Shown: in pieces, positions 31,899-39,537 of the stretch
How positions within the stretch are numbered: position 1 is the first letter of the stretch
How the letters are laid out: each line of letters opens with the position of its first letter
Source: Verrucomicrobiia bacterium
GTDB taxonomy: Bacteria > Verrucomicrobiota > Verrucomicrobiia > Opitutales > Opitutaceae
Assembly (NCBI GenBank): GCA_011525695.1
Contig: WYBX01000042.1
Coordinates: forward strand, 28,961-92,960
Reading direction: 5' to 3'
Length of the DNA: 64,000 nt
Program-made: the position numbers and the translations under genes
The notes under the pieces: generated by a model
The model's input: the letters and a program-made list of their open reading frames with translations, nothing else
Told to the model about the DNA's origin: nothing
The model's database searches: none

Positions 31899-32387
31899 CT
31901 AACGCGCCGGTTGCGGATAGGCCCGTTTCAACGCCTCGGCGACGATGGGCGGGACAAAGTGGGTGACGTCGCCGCCGTAGACCGCCACCTGCTTGACGAG
32001 GGTGGAACTGGTGTAGCTGAACTGCTCGTTTGGCATGACGAACAGGGTCTCCACCTGGGGTTCCAGGTGCCGGTTCATCAGCGCCATGTTGAACTCGAAC
32101 TCGAAATCGGAGAGCGCCCGCAGCCCGCGGATGATGGCATCGGCTTTCTGGGCGATGCAGAATTCCACCAGCAGGCCCTTGAAGGTTGTCACCGTGACAT
32201 GCGGGTATTGCGCGGCGCTCGGCTGGATCATGGCAATGCGCTCGGCGACGGTGAAGAGCGGCGCCTTGCCCGAGCTTTCGGCCACCGCGACGGTCACCTT
32301 TTCGAAGAGCTTCGCGGCCCGCGCGAGGACGTCGAGGTGCCCGTAGGTGATCGGATCGAAAGTGCCCGGATAGATGCAATGGCGCAT
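31899..32387 (-). CDS. coaD: phosphopantetheine adenylyltransferase
   Basis: Transfers AMP from ATP to 4'-phosphopantetheine in the penultimate step of coenzyme A synthesis. The 162-residue product has the nucleotidyltransferase signature GTFDPITYGH at 8-17 (the TxGH motif), the substrate-binding DAIIRGLRALSDFEFE segment (about 82-97) and the late SYTSSTLVKQV motif, where Lys stands near the usual Arg. Length is normal (about 160). ATG at 32387 puts RHCIYPGTFDP at the N-terminus as in the family; a GTG seven codons upstream is in frame. It is divergent from pgsA with a 16-bp palindrome between them. Confidence 0.95.
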   Translation of the reverse strand: MRHCIYPGTFDPITYGHLDVLARAAKLFEKVTVAVAESSGKAPLFTVAERIAMIQPSAAQYPHVTVTTFKGLLVEFCIAQKADAIIRGLRALSDFEFEFNMALMNRHLEPQVETLFVMPNEQFSYTSSTLVKQVAVYGGDVTHFVPPIVAEALKRAYPQPAR

Positions 32388-32455
32388 GAGAGCGTGGCGA
32401 ACGAACACGAGGAGTCCCGCAGTGGCGACTGTGTTTTTTGGGGCGTGCGATTCCG

Positions 32456-32471
32456 TGTCGCAGCTGCGACA
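32456..32471. promoter_or_regulatory. 16-bp perfect palindrome between coaD and pgsA
   Basis: TGTCGCAGCTGCGACA is self-complementary without a spacer and lies 69 bp upstream of coaD and 85 bp upstream of pgsA, in the divergent promoter space. It has the size and symmetry of a repressor site. No matching regulator is identified. Confidence 0.4.
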
Positions 32472-32555
32472 TCGAATCGGCCAAGGCGCCGCCGGGCGTG
32501 TCCGCGCTTGCGTTTCACCCGTGGGAAGCGTGTTTTGATCGGGCTATCCGGCTCG

Positions 32556-33155
32556 ATGAACCTGCCCAACCTGCTCACCCTTTCGCGCGTGCCTTTGATG
32601 TTCGTCGTGGTGGGGCTGATGTACGCCCAGTTCCACTGGGCGGCCACGCTTGCCTTCTGGCTGTTCATCGCCGCCGCGCTGACCGACTGGTTCGACGGCA
32701 TGCTGGCGCGCCGCCAGGGGACCGTCTCCGCCTTTGGCCGGTTCATGGACGCCGTGATCGACAAGGTGCTGGTGATTGGAATCATGATCGCGCTCGTCAA
32801 CGGCGACTACTTCATGGGTTACAACATTGCCGCGATGATGCTGCTGCTCTGCATCCTGTGCCGGGAGTTTGCGATTTCCGGGCTGCGGATGGCCGTGGCG
32901 GTGCGGGGGCAGGTGGTCGAGGCGGACATTGGCGGCAAGGTGAAGACTTTCGTGCAGCTGAATGCGATTGGCTGGCTGATTGGTGCGCGAATGTTCGCCA
33001 ACGATTTTCCCGAGGCCTTCGGGGACGGGCCAGGCCGGATGATCGTCAGCGGAGTCCGCTGGATCGGCGCGGGTTTGTTCGTGCTCTCGGCGGTACTGAC
33101 GATCACCTCGGGCATCACGTATTTTCGGCGGCACGGCCGCGTCCTGTTCAACTGA
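32556..33155 (+). CDS. pgsA: CDP-diacylglycerol-glycerol-3-phosphate 3-phosphatidyltransferase
   Basis: Makes phosphatidylglycerol phosphate from CDP-diacylglycerol and glycerol-3-phosphate, the committed step to acidic phospholipids. The 199-residue membrane protein starts MNLPNLLTLSR and shows the complete CDP-alcohol phosphatidyltransferase motif: Asp44, Asp47-Gly48, Ala51-Arg52, Gly61, Asp65, Asp69, plus about six hydrophobic helices. The reading frame extends far upstream across coaD, but ATG at 32556 is the conserved beginning. The next gene, pgpA, starts 3 bases after the stop, so both reactions from CDP-DAG to phosphatidylglycerol are encoded together. Confidence 0.95.
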   Translation: MNLPNLLTLSRVPLMFVVVGLMYAQFHWAATLAFWLFIAAALTDWFDGMLARRQGTVSAFGRFMDAVIDKVLVIGIMIALVNGDYFMGYNIAAMMLLLCILCREFAISGLRMAVAVRGQVVEADIGGKVKTFVQLNAIGWLIGARMFANDFPEAFGDGPGRMIVSGVRWIGAGLFVLSAVLTITSGITYFRRHGRVLFN

Positions 33156-33158
33156 GCC

Positions 33159-33671
33159 GTGGCGATGCGCCTGTCCCAGCCGCAGTGGCCACAGAACCTG
33201 CCCACGCGCACGATTGTGAACGTGGCGACGCTGGGACCGATCGGGCAGCGGCTGCGGGCGCCCGGCACCTGGGGCTCCGGGGCCGGGCTGCTCTACTTCA
33301 CGGTGGCCTTTGCCGGATTGGGGCCGCTGGGCAACCTGGCGCTGAGCGCCCTTGGAGTCTATTTGGCCATCGGCTTTTGCGGCGAGGCCGAGACCAGGCT
33401 TGGCCGGACCGACCCGGGCGAGGTGGTCCTCGATGAATTCGTCGCCATCCCGCTCTGCTTCCTCGGCTGGCAGTGGCTGCCCGCCACCTGGCCGAACGCG
33501 GCAATTTTCCTGGCGGGCTTCGCGCTCTTCCGGCTGTTCGACATCGTGAAGCCGTTCGGAATTCGACGGCTGCAGCGGCTTCCCGGCGGCTGGGGCGTGG
33601 TCGTTGACGACGTGGTGGCCGCGCTCGCGGCCTGCGCGACGCTGCACCTGGCCGGGGCGTTCTGGCCGTAG
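33159..33671 (+). CDS. pgpA: phosphatidylglycerophosphatase A
   Basis: Removes the phosphate from phosphatidylglycerol phosphate, completing phosphatidylglycerol synthesis begun by the adjacent pgsA product. The 170-residue membrane protein has the PgpA signature RTDPGEVVLDEFVAIPL (about 82-98, the acidic residues bind metal) and the later RLFDIVKPFGIRRLQRL and GGWGVVVDDVVA segments (about 124-150). The start codon in the window follows the pgsA stop by 3 bases, which supports ATG/GTG choice here (GTG at 33159; a Met two codons later is also possible). Right after the stop lies the motif TAGGAGGCTGTCGGAC shared with other gene ends in this window. Confidence 0.93.
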   Translation: MAMRLSQPQWPQNLPTRTIVNVATLGPIGQRLRAPGTWGSGAGLLYFTVAFAGLGPLGNLALSALGVYLAIGFCGEAETRLGRTDPGEVVLDEFVAIPLCFLGWQWLPATWPNAAIFLAGFALFRLFDIVKPFGIRRLQRLPGGWGVVVDDVVAALAACATLHLAGAFWP

Positions 33672-33753
33672 GAGGCTGTCGGACGGGGCTTCGGGCAAGC
33701 CTGGCCGCGGGTTTGACAAGCTCGCCCCAGCCGCGCGCCAGCCTGACCCCGGT

Positions 33754-34704
33754 TCAGCTGCGAGGGATCGGGATGGCCCGATGCAGCGCCGCCGAGGCGG
33801 CCGCGCACGCGGCCTCGTTGTCGAGTTCGTTCAACGCCTGGTTGAAAGGCTCCGCCCGGACCGGTCCATCATAACCGATCGCGACGAGTGCCGCGACGAA
33901 TGGCGCCACGTCAATCACGCCGGTGGCGGCGGGCAGTTCGCGTTTCGTGTCCTGCTGCTGTTCCTTCGCGATCCCGCGTGGGGCATCGTTCAGGTCTGCG
34001 CTCACGACGTCACGGTTGTTCAACCCCCGCAGGTCCGCTTCCGTGTCACCGGCGGTCCACCAGTGCCAGCTGTCGACGACGAACCCGACATTACCGGCGC
34101 CGATCGCGGCCAGCAGGTCGCGGGTTTCGGCCAGGGTGTGCACGAACGGGTACCGGTCGCGGACGAGCAGCGACTGGGTGCCGACGTATTCCAGCCCAAG
34201 TCTCAGCCCATGATCCGCGAGCACCCGGGCGATCTCGCGCAGCCGGTCGGCGTGCTGCTTGAAATTGGCGGTGTAGGTGAGCTCTGGATGCGTCGGCATC
34301 AGCCACGTGCCCATCCGGGTGACGCCGGCGGCCTGGAGCGCTGCGGCGATCCGCGGCAGCGCCTTCAGCCCGGTCTGGAAGGTGATGGAATCCTTCCGGA
34401 AATCGACCGGCAGCCCGGCGGCGGCCCAGGCCAGGCCTTTTGCCTGCAGATCCTCGAGCACGGCGCCCAGTTCCGCGGGCGCCATCGCGGCGAGTTCGGC
34501 GCTGCGCGGTTCGACCGATTCAAACCGGTGGCGATGGGCGAGATCGTTGAGTTCGCGCTGGCTCGACACGGAGACCCCGATGCTGCCCGGCGAGAGCGCA
34601 AGGGTGAATCGCCGGCCGGCGGGGGCGGCCCCGGCGAGCGGGACGCGGAAAGCGGCGGCGGCGGCTAGCATGGTGCTGGACTGGAGGAAGGTGCGGCGGT
34701 TCAC
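33754..34704 (-). CDS. exported sugar phosphate isomerase/epimerase-like TIM-barrel protein
   Basis: Xylose-isomerase-like TIM-barrel protein of 316 residues with a twin-arginine type signal (NRRTFLQSSTMLAAAAAF at the start), so it is probably exported folded to the periplasm. Metal-binding acidic and histidine residues of the family are visible: LGLEYVG near 158, VVDSWHWWTAG near 205, SADLNDAPRG near 230 and the late VRAEPFNQAL near 290. The substrate is unknown; many secreted relatives in Verrucomicrobia and Planctomycetes lie near sugar catabolism genes. The start is GTG at 34704, which opens the signal peptide; the frame continues upstream without similarity. It is divergent from the cyclophilin gene. 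Confidence 0.82.
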   Translation of the reverse strand: MNRRTFLQSSTMLAAAAAFRVPLAGAAPAGRRFTLALSPGSIGVSVSSQRELNDLAHRHRFESVEPRSAELAAMAPAELGAVLEDLQAKGLAWAAAGLPVDFRKDSITFQTGLKALPRIAAALQAAGVTRMGTWLMPTHPELTYTANFKQHADRLREIARVLADHGLRLGLEYVGTQSLLVRDRYPFVHTLAETRDLLAAIGAGNVGFVVDSWHWWTAGDTEADLRGLNNRDVVSADLNDAPRGIAKEQQQDTKRELPAATGVIDVAPFVAALVAIGYDGPVRAEPFNQALNELDNEAACAAASAALHRAIPIPRS

Positions 34705-34736
34705 GGACCGAGCGTGCCCGGCGAAATTCGCTGACG

Positions 34737-34767
34737 CAAGGGCGCACGGGAGGACCGTGCGCCCTTG
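34737..34767. promoter_or_regulatory. 13-bp stem hairpin in a divergent promoter region
   Basis: Perfect arms 34737-34749 (CAAGGGCGCACGG) and 34755-34767 around GAGGA. It lies between the starts of two divergent genes, where a terminator is not expected, so an operator, cruciform or leader structure is more likely. Confidence 0.4.
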
Positions 34768-34799
34768 ACTTTGCGCATCGCCGCAGCGCGATCTGGGGC

Positions 34800-35456
34800 A
34801 TGCTGCGACCCACTTTTTCCTGGCTGCGCGCCCGGCCTGCCGGCCTGGTCTTGACCGCCCTCTGGCTCGGATGCCTGCTCGCCGGTTGCGGCCAGGGAGG
34901 GACTCCCCCGAAGCCACCCGTGATCGCCAACCCGACGCCAGGAACGCATGCCGTGCTCGAGACGGATCGGGGCGTGATTGAGTTCGAGTTTCTGGAGCAG
35001 GATTCGCCCCGGTCGGTGGAGAATTTCCGGCTCCTGGCCAAGCGCGGTTACTTCGACGGGCTGACCTTTCACCGGATCATCAAGGGCTTCATGATTCAGG
35101 GCGGCGACCCCAAGGGCGACGGAACCGGCGGCGAGAGTGCCTGGGGCGGCACCTACGACGAGGAAATCGTGCGGGAGTCGCCGCTCTACCGGCGGAATTA
35201 CCAGCGCGGCATTGTCGCCATGGCCAACGCCGGTCCCGGCACGAACAACAGCCAGTTTTTCATCATGCACAAGGACTACCCGCTGCCGCCTCACTACGTC
35301 ATCTTTGGACGAGTGACCAAGGGCATCGAGGTGGTCGACGCGCTGGCGGAAACGCCGACCACGCGCGGCCGGGACGGCCAGATGAGTCTGCCGAAGACGC
35401 CGCCCGTGATGCGCAAGGTGACAATCAAGACGTTGCCGGCGGCGGATCGGAGCTGA
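34800..35456 (+). CDS. cyclophilin-type peptidyl-prolyl isomerase, lipoprotein
   Basis: Cis-trans prolyl isomerase that helps protein folding, here lipid-anchored outside the cytoplasm. The 218-residue product has a signal peptide with lipobox CLLAGC (Cys30), a short Pro-rich linker and a complete cyclophilin domain (about 48-210): FHRIIKGFMIQGGDP near 91-105 with the catalytic Arg, GIVAMANAGPGTNNSQFFI near 140-158 and a closing VIFGRVTKG. Size and motifs match bacterial cyclophilins. The stop codon forms the edge of a 40-bp perfect palindrome. The start ATG at 34800 is the only one that includes the whole signal peptide. Confidence 0.93.
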   Translation: MLRPTFSWLRARPAGLVLTALWLGCLLAGCGQGGTPPKPPVIANPTPGTHAVLETDRGVIEFEFLEQDSPRSVENFRLLAKRGYFDGLTFHRIIKGFMIQGGDPKGDGTGGESAWGGTYDEEIVRESPLYRRNYQRGIVAMANAGPGTNNSQFFIMHKDYPLPPHYVIFGRVTKGIEVVDALAETPTTRGRDGQMSLPKTPPVMRKVTIKTLPAADRS

Positions 35457-35494
35457 GCCAGCGTTTTGTGTCGATCGACACAAAACGCTGGCTC
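35455..35494. terminator. 40-bp perfect palindrome at the end of the cyclophilin gene
   Basis: The 40 bases are exactly self-complementary about the centre TCGATCGA; the arm reads GAGCCAGCGTTTTGTGTCGA. In RNA it gives an 18-bp stem with a 4-base loop, beginning inside the stop codon. No T-run follows. Strong terminator or bidirectional 3' end signal is the likely role, since the next gene converges. Confidence 0.55.
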
Positions 35495-35542
35495 GAGGGT
35501 TCCGGATGAAATGGTGCGCAGGGCAGGATGACGCGCCCGTCT

Positions 35543-36112
35543 TCAGCACGAACATTGCGACCGGGGCGTTGCGGCGATCACGCGGCCGCGCTGGTCAAAT
35601 TCGAAGCGGCAGCAGCGATCCAGCATTTCGCGCAGCATTATCCTCGCCCGACGCACGCGGCTTTTGGCGGCGGTGACGGACAAGCCCAGCGCGGTCGCCA
35701 CCTCCGCGATGGACTCGCCCTGGTACTCATGGCGAATCAGCGGCTCGCGATAAGCCGGCGGCAATTCCGCAATGAACCGGCGCAGGCTGGGACGAAGATC
35801 CACGACGTTCTCGCCCGTGGGATCTTCCACCTCGAGGTCGAAGTCCAACGGAACGTGTTCGCGCCGGATCCGGTAATGATCGATCAGCGCGTTGCGCGCG
35901 ATCCGGTAGACCCAGCCCTGGATTTTCGAAGTGTCGTGCAAGGTCGGAAGCCGCTGGTGAATCCGGACAAACACTTCCTGCAGCAAATCATCGGCGTCCG
36001 CATTCGAGCGCGTGCGGCCCCGCAGGAAGCTCCGCAGCGGCGAGGAGAACTCCCGCCAGAGGGTTTCCGCCGCCGGGGTCGGGCCGTTTCCGGATTCTGA
36101 CGGCCGCGTCAT
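35543..36112 (-). CDS. sigZ: RNA polymerase sigma factor, SigZ/ECF type
   Basis: Sigma-70 family factor of the small ECF group, 189 residues. Region 2 is seen at about 18-85 (DADDLLQEVFVRIHQRL and KIQGWVYRIARNALIDHYR) and region 4 at about 115-165 (LPPAYREPLIRHEYQGES and TAAKSRVRRARIMLREML). The Cys-bearing tail (LDRCCRFEFDQRGRVIA) is like proteins called SigZ. It is the last gene of a minus-strand operon arsM-GNAT-sigZ and its start overlaps the GNAT stop by 4 bases. No anti-sigma gene is adjacent; the link to arsenic methylation suggests it answers arsenic or thiol stress, but that is inference. Confidence 0.85.
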   Translation of the reverse strand: MTRPSESGNGPTPAAETLWREFSSPLRSFLRGRTRSNADADDLLQEVFVRIHQRLPTLHDTSKIQGWVYRIARNALIDHYRIRREHVPLDFDLEVEDPTGENVVDLRPSLRRFIAELPPAYREPLIRHEYQGESIAEVATALGLSVTAAKSRVRRARIMLREMLDRCCRFEFDQRGRVIAATPRSQCSC

Positions 36113-36564
36113 AGGTCGATCCCCATCGGGCTGGCGAGGGACAAGTCCTCCCAGCCGGAGCGCCGCCAGAATTCGCGCCCGTGAAGATTGTCGGCGGCGA
36201 CGAGGAGGAGGACGCGCCGCACGCCGGCCGCCTTCAGCTCGGCCAGGGATCGTTTCATCATCGCCGCCGCGAGACCGCGCCGGCGCTCCGCCGGTGCGAC
36301 CGCGAGGTGATAGACAAAGCCCCTCCGGCCATCGTGGCCGCACAGGACCGCCCCGACCAGCCGGCCGCTCGCATCCGTTGCCACGGTGCTCAGGCCGGGA
36401 TTGCGCTCCAGATAGCGGGCGATCTCCGCGGGCTCGTCGCCCTCCGCCAGTTCCACGCCTTCGGCCGCCGCCCATAATTGCCGCGCCTCGGCAATGTCGG
36501 CCGGCGTCATGGCTCGAACCAGGCAGGTCGCGAATTCCGGCTTATTGGCAGCAGGAGTCGGCAC
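36109..36564 (-). CDS. GNAT-family N-acetyltransferase (YpeA-like)
   Basis: GCN5-related acetyltransferase, 151 residues. Seen: a beta strand and [16 protein letters not shown] (about 76-91), then the acetyl-CoA loop [12 protein letters not shown] and the closing helix with FWRRSGWED. The wording GxDGxRGxxYxLxV resembles the YpeA group rather than arsinothricin-acetylating ArsN1 proteins, although its place between arsM and sigZ makes a role in arsenic or thiol metabolism worth considering. The annotated start overlaps the end of arsM by 23 bases; start codons closer to the fold (36519 or 36510) are also in frame. It overlaps sigZ by 4 bases. Confidence 0.8.
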   Translation of the reverse strand: MPTPAANKPEFATCLVRAMTPADIAEARQLWAAAEGVELAEGDEPAEIARYLERNPGLSTVATDASGRLVGAVLCGHDGRRGFVYHLAVAPAERRRGLAAAMMKRSLAELKAAGVRRVLLLVAADNLHGREFWRRSGWEDLSLASPMGIDL

Positions 36565-37393
36565 AGCAGTCTCCGGATGGCTTGGTTGCTGTCACTTCCG
36601 CGGCAAAGATCTTGCTCTCGAAACCGCGCTTGGATTCCCAGCTGCCAATCACTTCATCGGTGTTCCCCTTCGGTCGAATCACGATGTCGGTGAAGCCCGC
36701 CTCCTTGAGGATCGCCTCGAGTTCCGATTTCAGCGTGGCGCCGGCGAGGCAACCGCTGTGCAGGGCGAGATCGCGCTTCACCTCCTCAGGCAGTTCCTGG
36801 CGGGCGACGACGTCGGAAACGGCCAGCCTTCCCCCGGCGCGGAGCACGCGAAACGCTTCGCGATAAACCGGACGCTTGTCGGGGCAGAGGTTGATGACGC
36901 AATTGGAAATGATCACGTCGATGGTGGCGTCGGCGACTGGCAAGGCCTCGATCTCACCCAGTCGGAACTCGACGTGCCGGTAGCCGCCCTTCTTCGCATT
37001 GGCGCGGGCTTTGGTCACCATCTCCGGCGTCATGTCGACGCCGATCACATGACCGGTCGTTCCGACCGCCCGCGCCGCGAGAAAGGCGTCGAAGCCGGCG
37101 CCGGAGCCCAGATCGAGCACGGTCTGGCCTGGCTGCAGCGAGGCAATGGCGACGGGATTTCCGCATCCCAGCCCGAGGTTCGATCCTTCTGGAACCGCAG
37201 CAAGATCGGCCTCGGAGTAACCGAGGGTCCGGGCCTGCGAGTCGGCGCCGCAGCAGCCGGTTTGCGGGCTGGCCGGGCTGCAGCAGGTGCCGCCCGTGCT
37301 CGCGGCAACCAGGGGTTTCGTTCCGCTGGCAATCTCACCATAGCGCTCGCGGACGGCGGTTCGGATCGTATCGGGATCGTTTGTGGTATTCAT
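36542..37393 (-). CDS. arsM: arsenite S-adenosylmethionine methyltransferase
   Basis: Methylates arsenite using SAM and thiols to methyl, dimethyl and volatile trimethyl arsenicals. The 283-residue product has the SAM motif [17 protein letters not shown] (about 93-109) and the conserved arsenic-binding cysteines in GLGCG (77), SNCV (165) and HSGC (215), plus extra Cys pairs at 37/38 and 47/48 and a Cys-rich tail ([10 protein letters not shown]), as in many ArsM proteins. ATG at 37393 begins the conserved region; the frame runs upstream without similarity. It is the first gene of an operon with a GNAT and a sigma factor; no arsR, arsB or arsC gene is in the window. Confidence 0.93.
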   Translation of the reverse strand: MNTTNDPDTIRTAVRERYGEIASGTKPLVAASTGGTCCSPASPQTGCCGADSQARTLGYSEADLAAVPEGSNLGLGCGNPVAIASLQPGQTVLDLGSGAGFDAFLAARAVGTTGHVIGVDMTPEMVTKARANAKKGGYRHVEFRLGEIEALPVADATIDVIISNCVINLCPDKRPVYREAFRVLRAGGRLAVSDVVARQELPEEVKRDLALHSGCLAGATLKSELEAILKEAGFTDIVIRPKGNTDEVIGSWESKRGFESKIFAAEVTATKPSGDCCADSCCQ

Positions 37394-37568
37394 TTTCCCT
37401 TGCTGACGGAGCAATTGCCGGTCGGACGCAGGAAAAGTGAGGAAAACGTGCCCGGCGTCGAATCCTTCCTTCGTGCGCCGATCCAAGGCCGTCAACTCAG
37501 CAGCGTGTCGGATGTTTCCGCCTCGCACCCGGGCCTGTCACGTCGAGCAATCGTAAGACAGACAGCTG

Positions 37569-37817
37569 CTAGGGATCCTCCTGCAGATCGCGCAGCGCGA
37601 GGTGGCCGTCCAGCAGGTTGATCGCTTCCGCGATTTCGTGCTCGCCAAACATCCCGGTCATCTCGGCGCGAATGGCCAGGACCTGGTCGCGGGTGAGGTA
37701 GTCCAGCATCACGGCGACGAATTTGAGCAGCGCGTTCAGCCGTTCACCCTCCGGCAGCGAGTCGATGTGAGCCCGAATCGAGTTCAACAACTGCCGTACT
37801 TCGGCATCTGGATCCAT
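37569..37817 (-). CDS. small hypothetical protein
   Basis: An 82-residue protein I do not recognise. It is acidic and helical, with hydrophobic residues spaced for a small helical bundle (VRQLLNSIRAHIDSL, LNALLKFVAVMLDYL, EIAEAINLLDGHLAL) and no cysteine. No signal peptide or membrane segment. It lies between the sorB cytochrome gene and arsM, all on the minus strand, with 175 bp before arsM. ATG at 37817 is preferred; an in-frame ATG five codons upstream exists. It might be a small regulator or antitoxin-like protein, but nothing in the sequence proves it is translated apart from even codon composition. Confidence 0.5.
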   Translation of the reverse strand: MDPDAEVRQLLNSIRAHIDSLPEGERLNALLKFVAVMLDYLTRDQVLAIRAEMTGMFGEHEIAEAINLLDGHLALRDLQEDP

Positions 37818-37862
37818 GCCCCAAAGAGGCACTGAAACCGGGCCAGCCGCAAGGCGATGACA

Positions 37863-38237
37863 TTACTTCCGGGTGCCGCCGGAGTTGACCGGACGATTGC
37901 CATCGGCATTGGTCGCGGGCCGCTCCCGGCCTTTGCCATAGGTTGCGATCAGATACTCGACGATCGGGTCGATCGCCTCATCGGGAATCGGGGCGGCAAA
38001 AACTTTCTGCATCTTTAGCACGGCGGACCGCCAGTAGGCCGGCCCCGAGGGCGGCTGGTAGGCAATGTAGTCGGGCGAATGGCAGGTGAGGCACAAAGCC
38101 TGCGCGAGCGCGTAGCCGTGCAGCGGCGATTCGATCAGCTGCGCATTCTCGGGCGGCAGCGCAATTTCGGCGGCGGTTGCAGTGGCGGCCACTGTCGCGC
38201 AGCCGAGGATCAGCATGAGCATGGGCCCGCGGTTCAT
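37863..38237 (-). CDS. sorB: monohaem cytochrome c, SorB-like subunit of sulfite dehydrogenase
   Basis: Periplasmic c-type cytochrome of 124 residues that would take electrons from the molybdenum subunit encoded just upstream. Seen: signal peptide (1-23, MLILGCATVAATATAA), one haem site CLTCH at Cys49, Cys52 and His53, and Met residues in the following segment (VLKMQKVF) as possible axial ligand. The C-terminal tail is Asn/Gly/Arg-rich and probably disordered. Its start overlaps the sorA stop by 4 bases, the standard sorAB arrangement in sulfite-oxidising bacteria. It is small compared with many cytochromes but normal for SorB. Confidence 0.87.
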   Translation of the reverse strand: MNRGPMLMLILGCATVAATATAAEIALPPENAQLIESPLHGYALAQALCLTCHSPDYIAYQPPSGPAYWRSAVLKMQKVFAAPIPDEAIDPIVEYLIATYGKGRERPATNADGNRPVNSGGTRK

Positions 38238-39481
38238 ACGGCCTCCACGTTGACGCGCTCGATGACATTGCGACGATAGCCGGCGGGATTCCACAACGGC
38301 TCGAGCGGCTGGGTTTCCCCAATCCGGTTCATGGCGCGGGACATCAGCGTGTGCTGCCCCCGGCTGGCCGGTTTGAATGCGATCCGCCATTCGCGGAACG
38401 AATACCGGCCCAGACTCGCGCCCAGTTCCGCGGGCCGCCAACTCCGGCCGGCATCGGAGGAAAAGAGAACCTCGCGGATTCCATGTCCGGAATCGAAGGC
38501 GATGCCGCGGATTTCGGCCACGCGGCCGGTTGGGAGCGTCGCCCCCTCAGTCACGCTCGTGATGAAGGATCGAATCGTCAGCCGATCGATCGGTATCGTC
38601 CGTTCCGGCGTCGTGCCGGGCTCGACCGAGTGGCTGGGATTGTCCGGTATCCGGTACGCGGGGGTCATCCAGAACCCGGTGAAGGGCTGGTCGAGCACAT
38701 CGATGTCGTCCACATGTTTGACCCAATACGTGCCATAATAGCCGGGCACCACCAGCCGGAGCGGGTAGCCATTCAGCATGGGCAGGTCGGCGCCGTTCAT
38801 GGCCCAGGCCAGCATGACTTCGCCGTCGAGCGCGTGATCGACTTCCAGCGCCTTGACGTAATCCGGAGTCCCGGGCAGCGGGGCGTGGTCGAGTCCGTTG
38901 AAGGCCACCTGCCTCGCGCCTGGGAGCAGGCCGGCCTTGTCCAGCACCGCCTTGAGCGGGATCCCGGTCCAGCGCGCATTGCCCATCGCGCCGTGCGAAA
39001 GCTGCCCGCCATTCACGCGCGGCGTGAAGTGTCCCCGGCTGTTGCCGGAACACTGGTTGACCGCGACCAGATCCACCGGCGGCGCCAGGCTTTTCAGGCT
39101 GTCCAGCGAGAGTTCGAGCGGCGCGGCTACGCGGCCATGGACGCGCAGCCGGAATGCCGTTGGATCGATGGCCGTTGGGATGCCGCTCAGGTGATAGCGG
39201 ACGAAGAAGGCATCATTGGGCGTGAGGATTCCCTCGTTGAAAACGGCAAACGGGGTCTCGAGCTGTGGTGGCCGCGCGGTCAGCAGGATCATCGGCCGCT
39301 TTTGGGGATAGGTCGCCAGTTCCCGCGCGCCATTTTCGAACGGCAGGATGACCCGACCCGCGGCGCCGAGCGCCTGCGTCAACGGGCCCGAGAGGGCGGT
39401 GCCTGCGGCGAGCAGCCCGGTGGAGCGCAGGAACCCGCGCCGGCTCAACGCCGACGCCAGTCGAAGTGGGTGAAGGCTCAT
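38234..39481 (-). CDS. sorA: sulfite dehydrogenase molybdopterin subunit (SorA-like)
   Basis: Molybdenum enzyme oxidising sulfite to sulfate in the periplasm, passing electrons to SorB. The 415-residue product has a twin-arginine signal (LSRRGFLRSTGLLAAG), the molybdopterin-binding sulfite-oxidase domain with the molybdenum ligand Cys144 in VNQCSGNSRG, further cofactor-contact segments (HGAMGNARWTGIPL, PGYYGTYWVKHV) and the C-terminal dimerisation immunoglobulin-like domain (about 300-410). Length is right for SorA. Sources of sulfite here could be organosulfonate or sulfate-ester breakdown; a sulfatase gene lies 11 kb away but shows no direct link. The TPR-protein gene upstream ends 56 bp before this gene. 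Confidence 0.9.
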   Translation of the reverse strand: MSLHPLRLASALSRRGFLRSTGLLAAGTALSGPLTQALGAAGRVILPFENGARELATYPQKRPMILLTARPPQLETPFAVFNEGILTPNDAFFVRYHLSGIPTAIDPTAFRLRVHGRVAAPLELSLDSLKSLAPPVDLVAVNQCSGNSRGHFTPRVNGGQLSHGAMGNARWTGIPLKAVLDKAGLLPGARQVAFNGLDHAPLPGTPDYVKALEVDHALDGEVMLAWAMNGADLPMLNGYPLRLVVPGYYGTYWVKHVDDIDVLDQPFTGFWMTPAYRIPDNPSHSVEPGTTPERTIPIDRLTIRSFITSVTEGATLPTGRVAEIRGIAFDSGHGIREVLFSSDAGRSWRPAELGASLGRYSFREWRIAFKPASRGQHTLMSRAMNRIGETQPLEPLWNPAGYRRNVIERVNVEAV

Positions 39482-39537
39482 GCCCTGTCACGCTGCGGCG
39501 GCAAGGCACGGGAGCAAGCGCGGGTTTGATTTTGGGC

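Noticed and set aside
31497..32555. Upstream extension of the pgsA frame across coaD
   Set aside because: No similarity before MNLPNLLTLSR, and coaD on the other strand is well supported.
36012..37621. Plus-strand frames opposite the arsM operon (36012-36866, 36494-37621)
   Set aside because: Arg/Pro-rich with no domain; arsM, GNAT and sigZ are clear on the minus strand.
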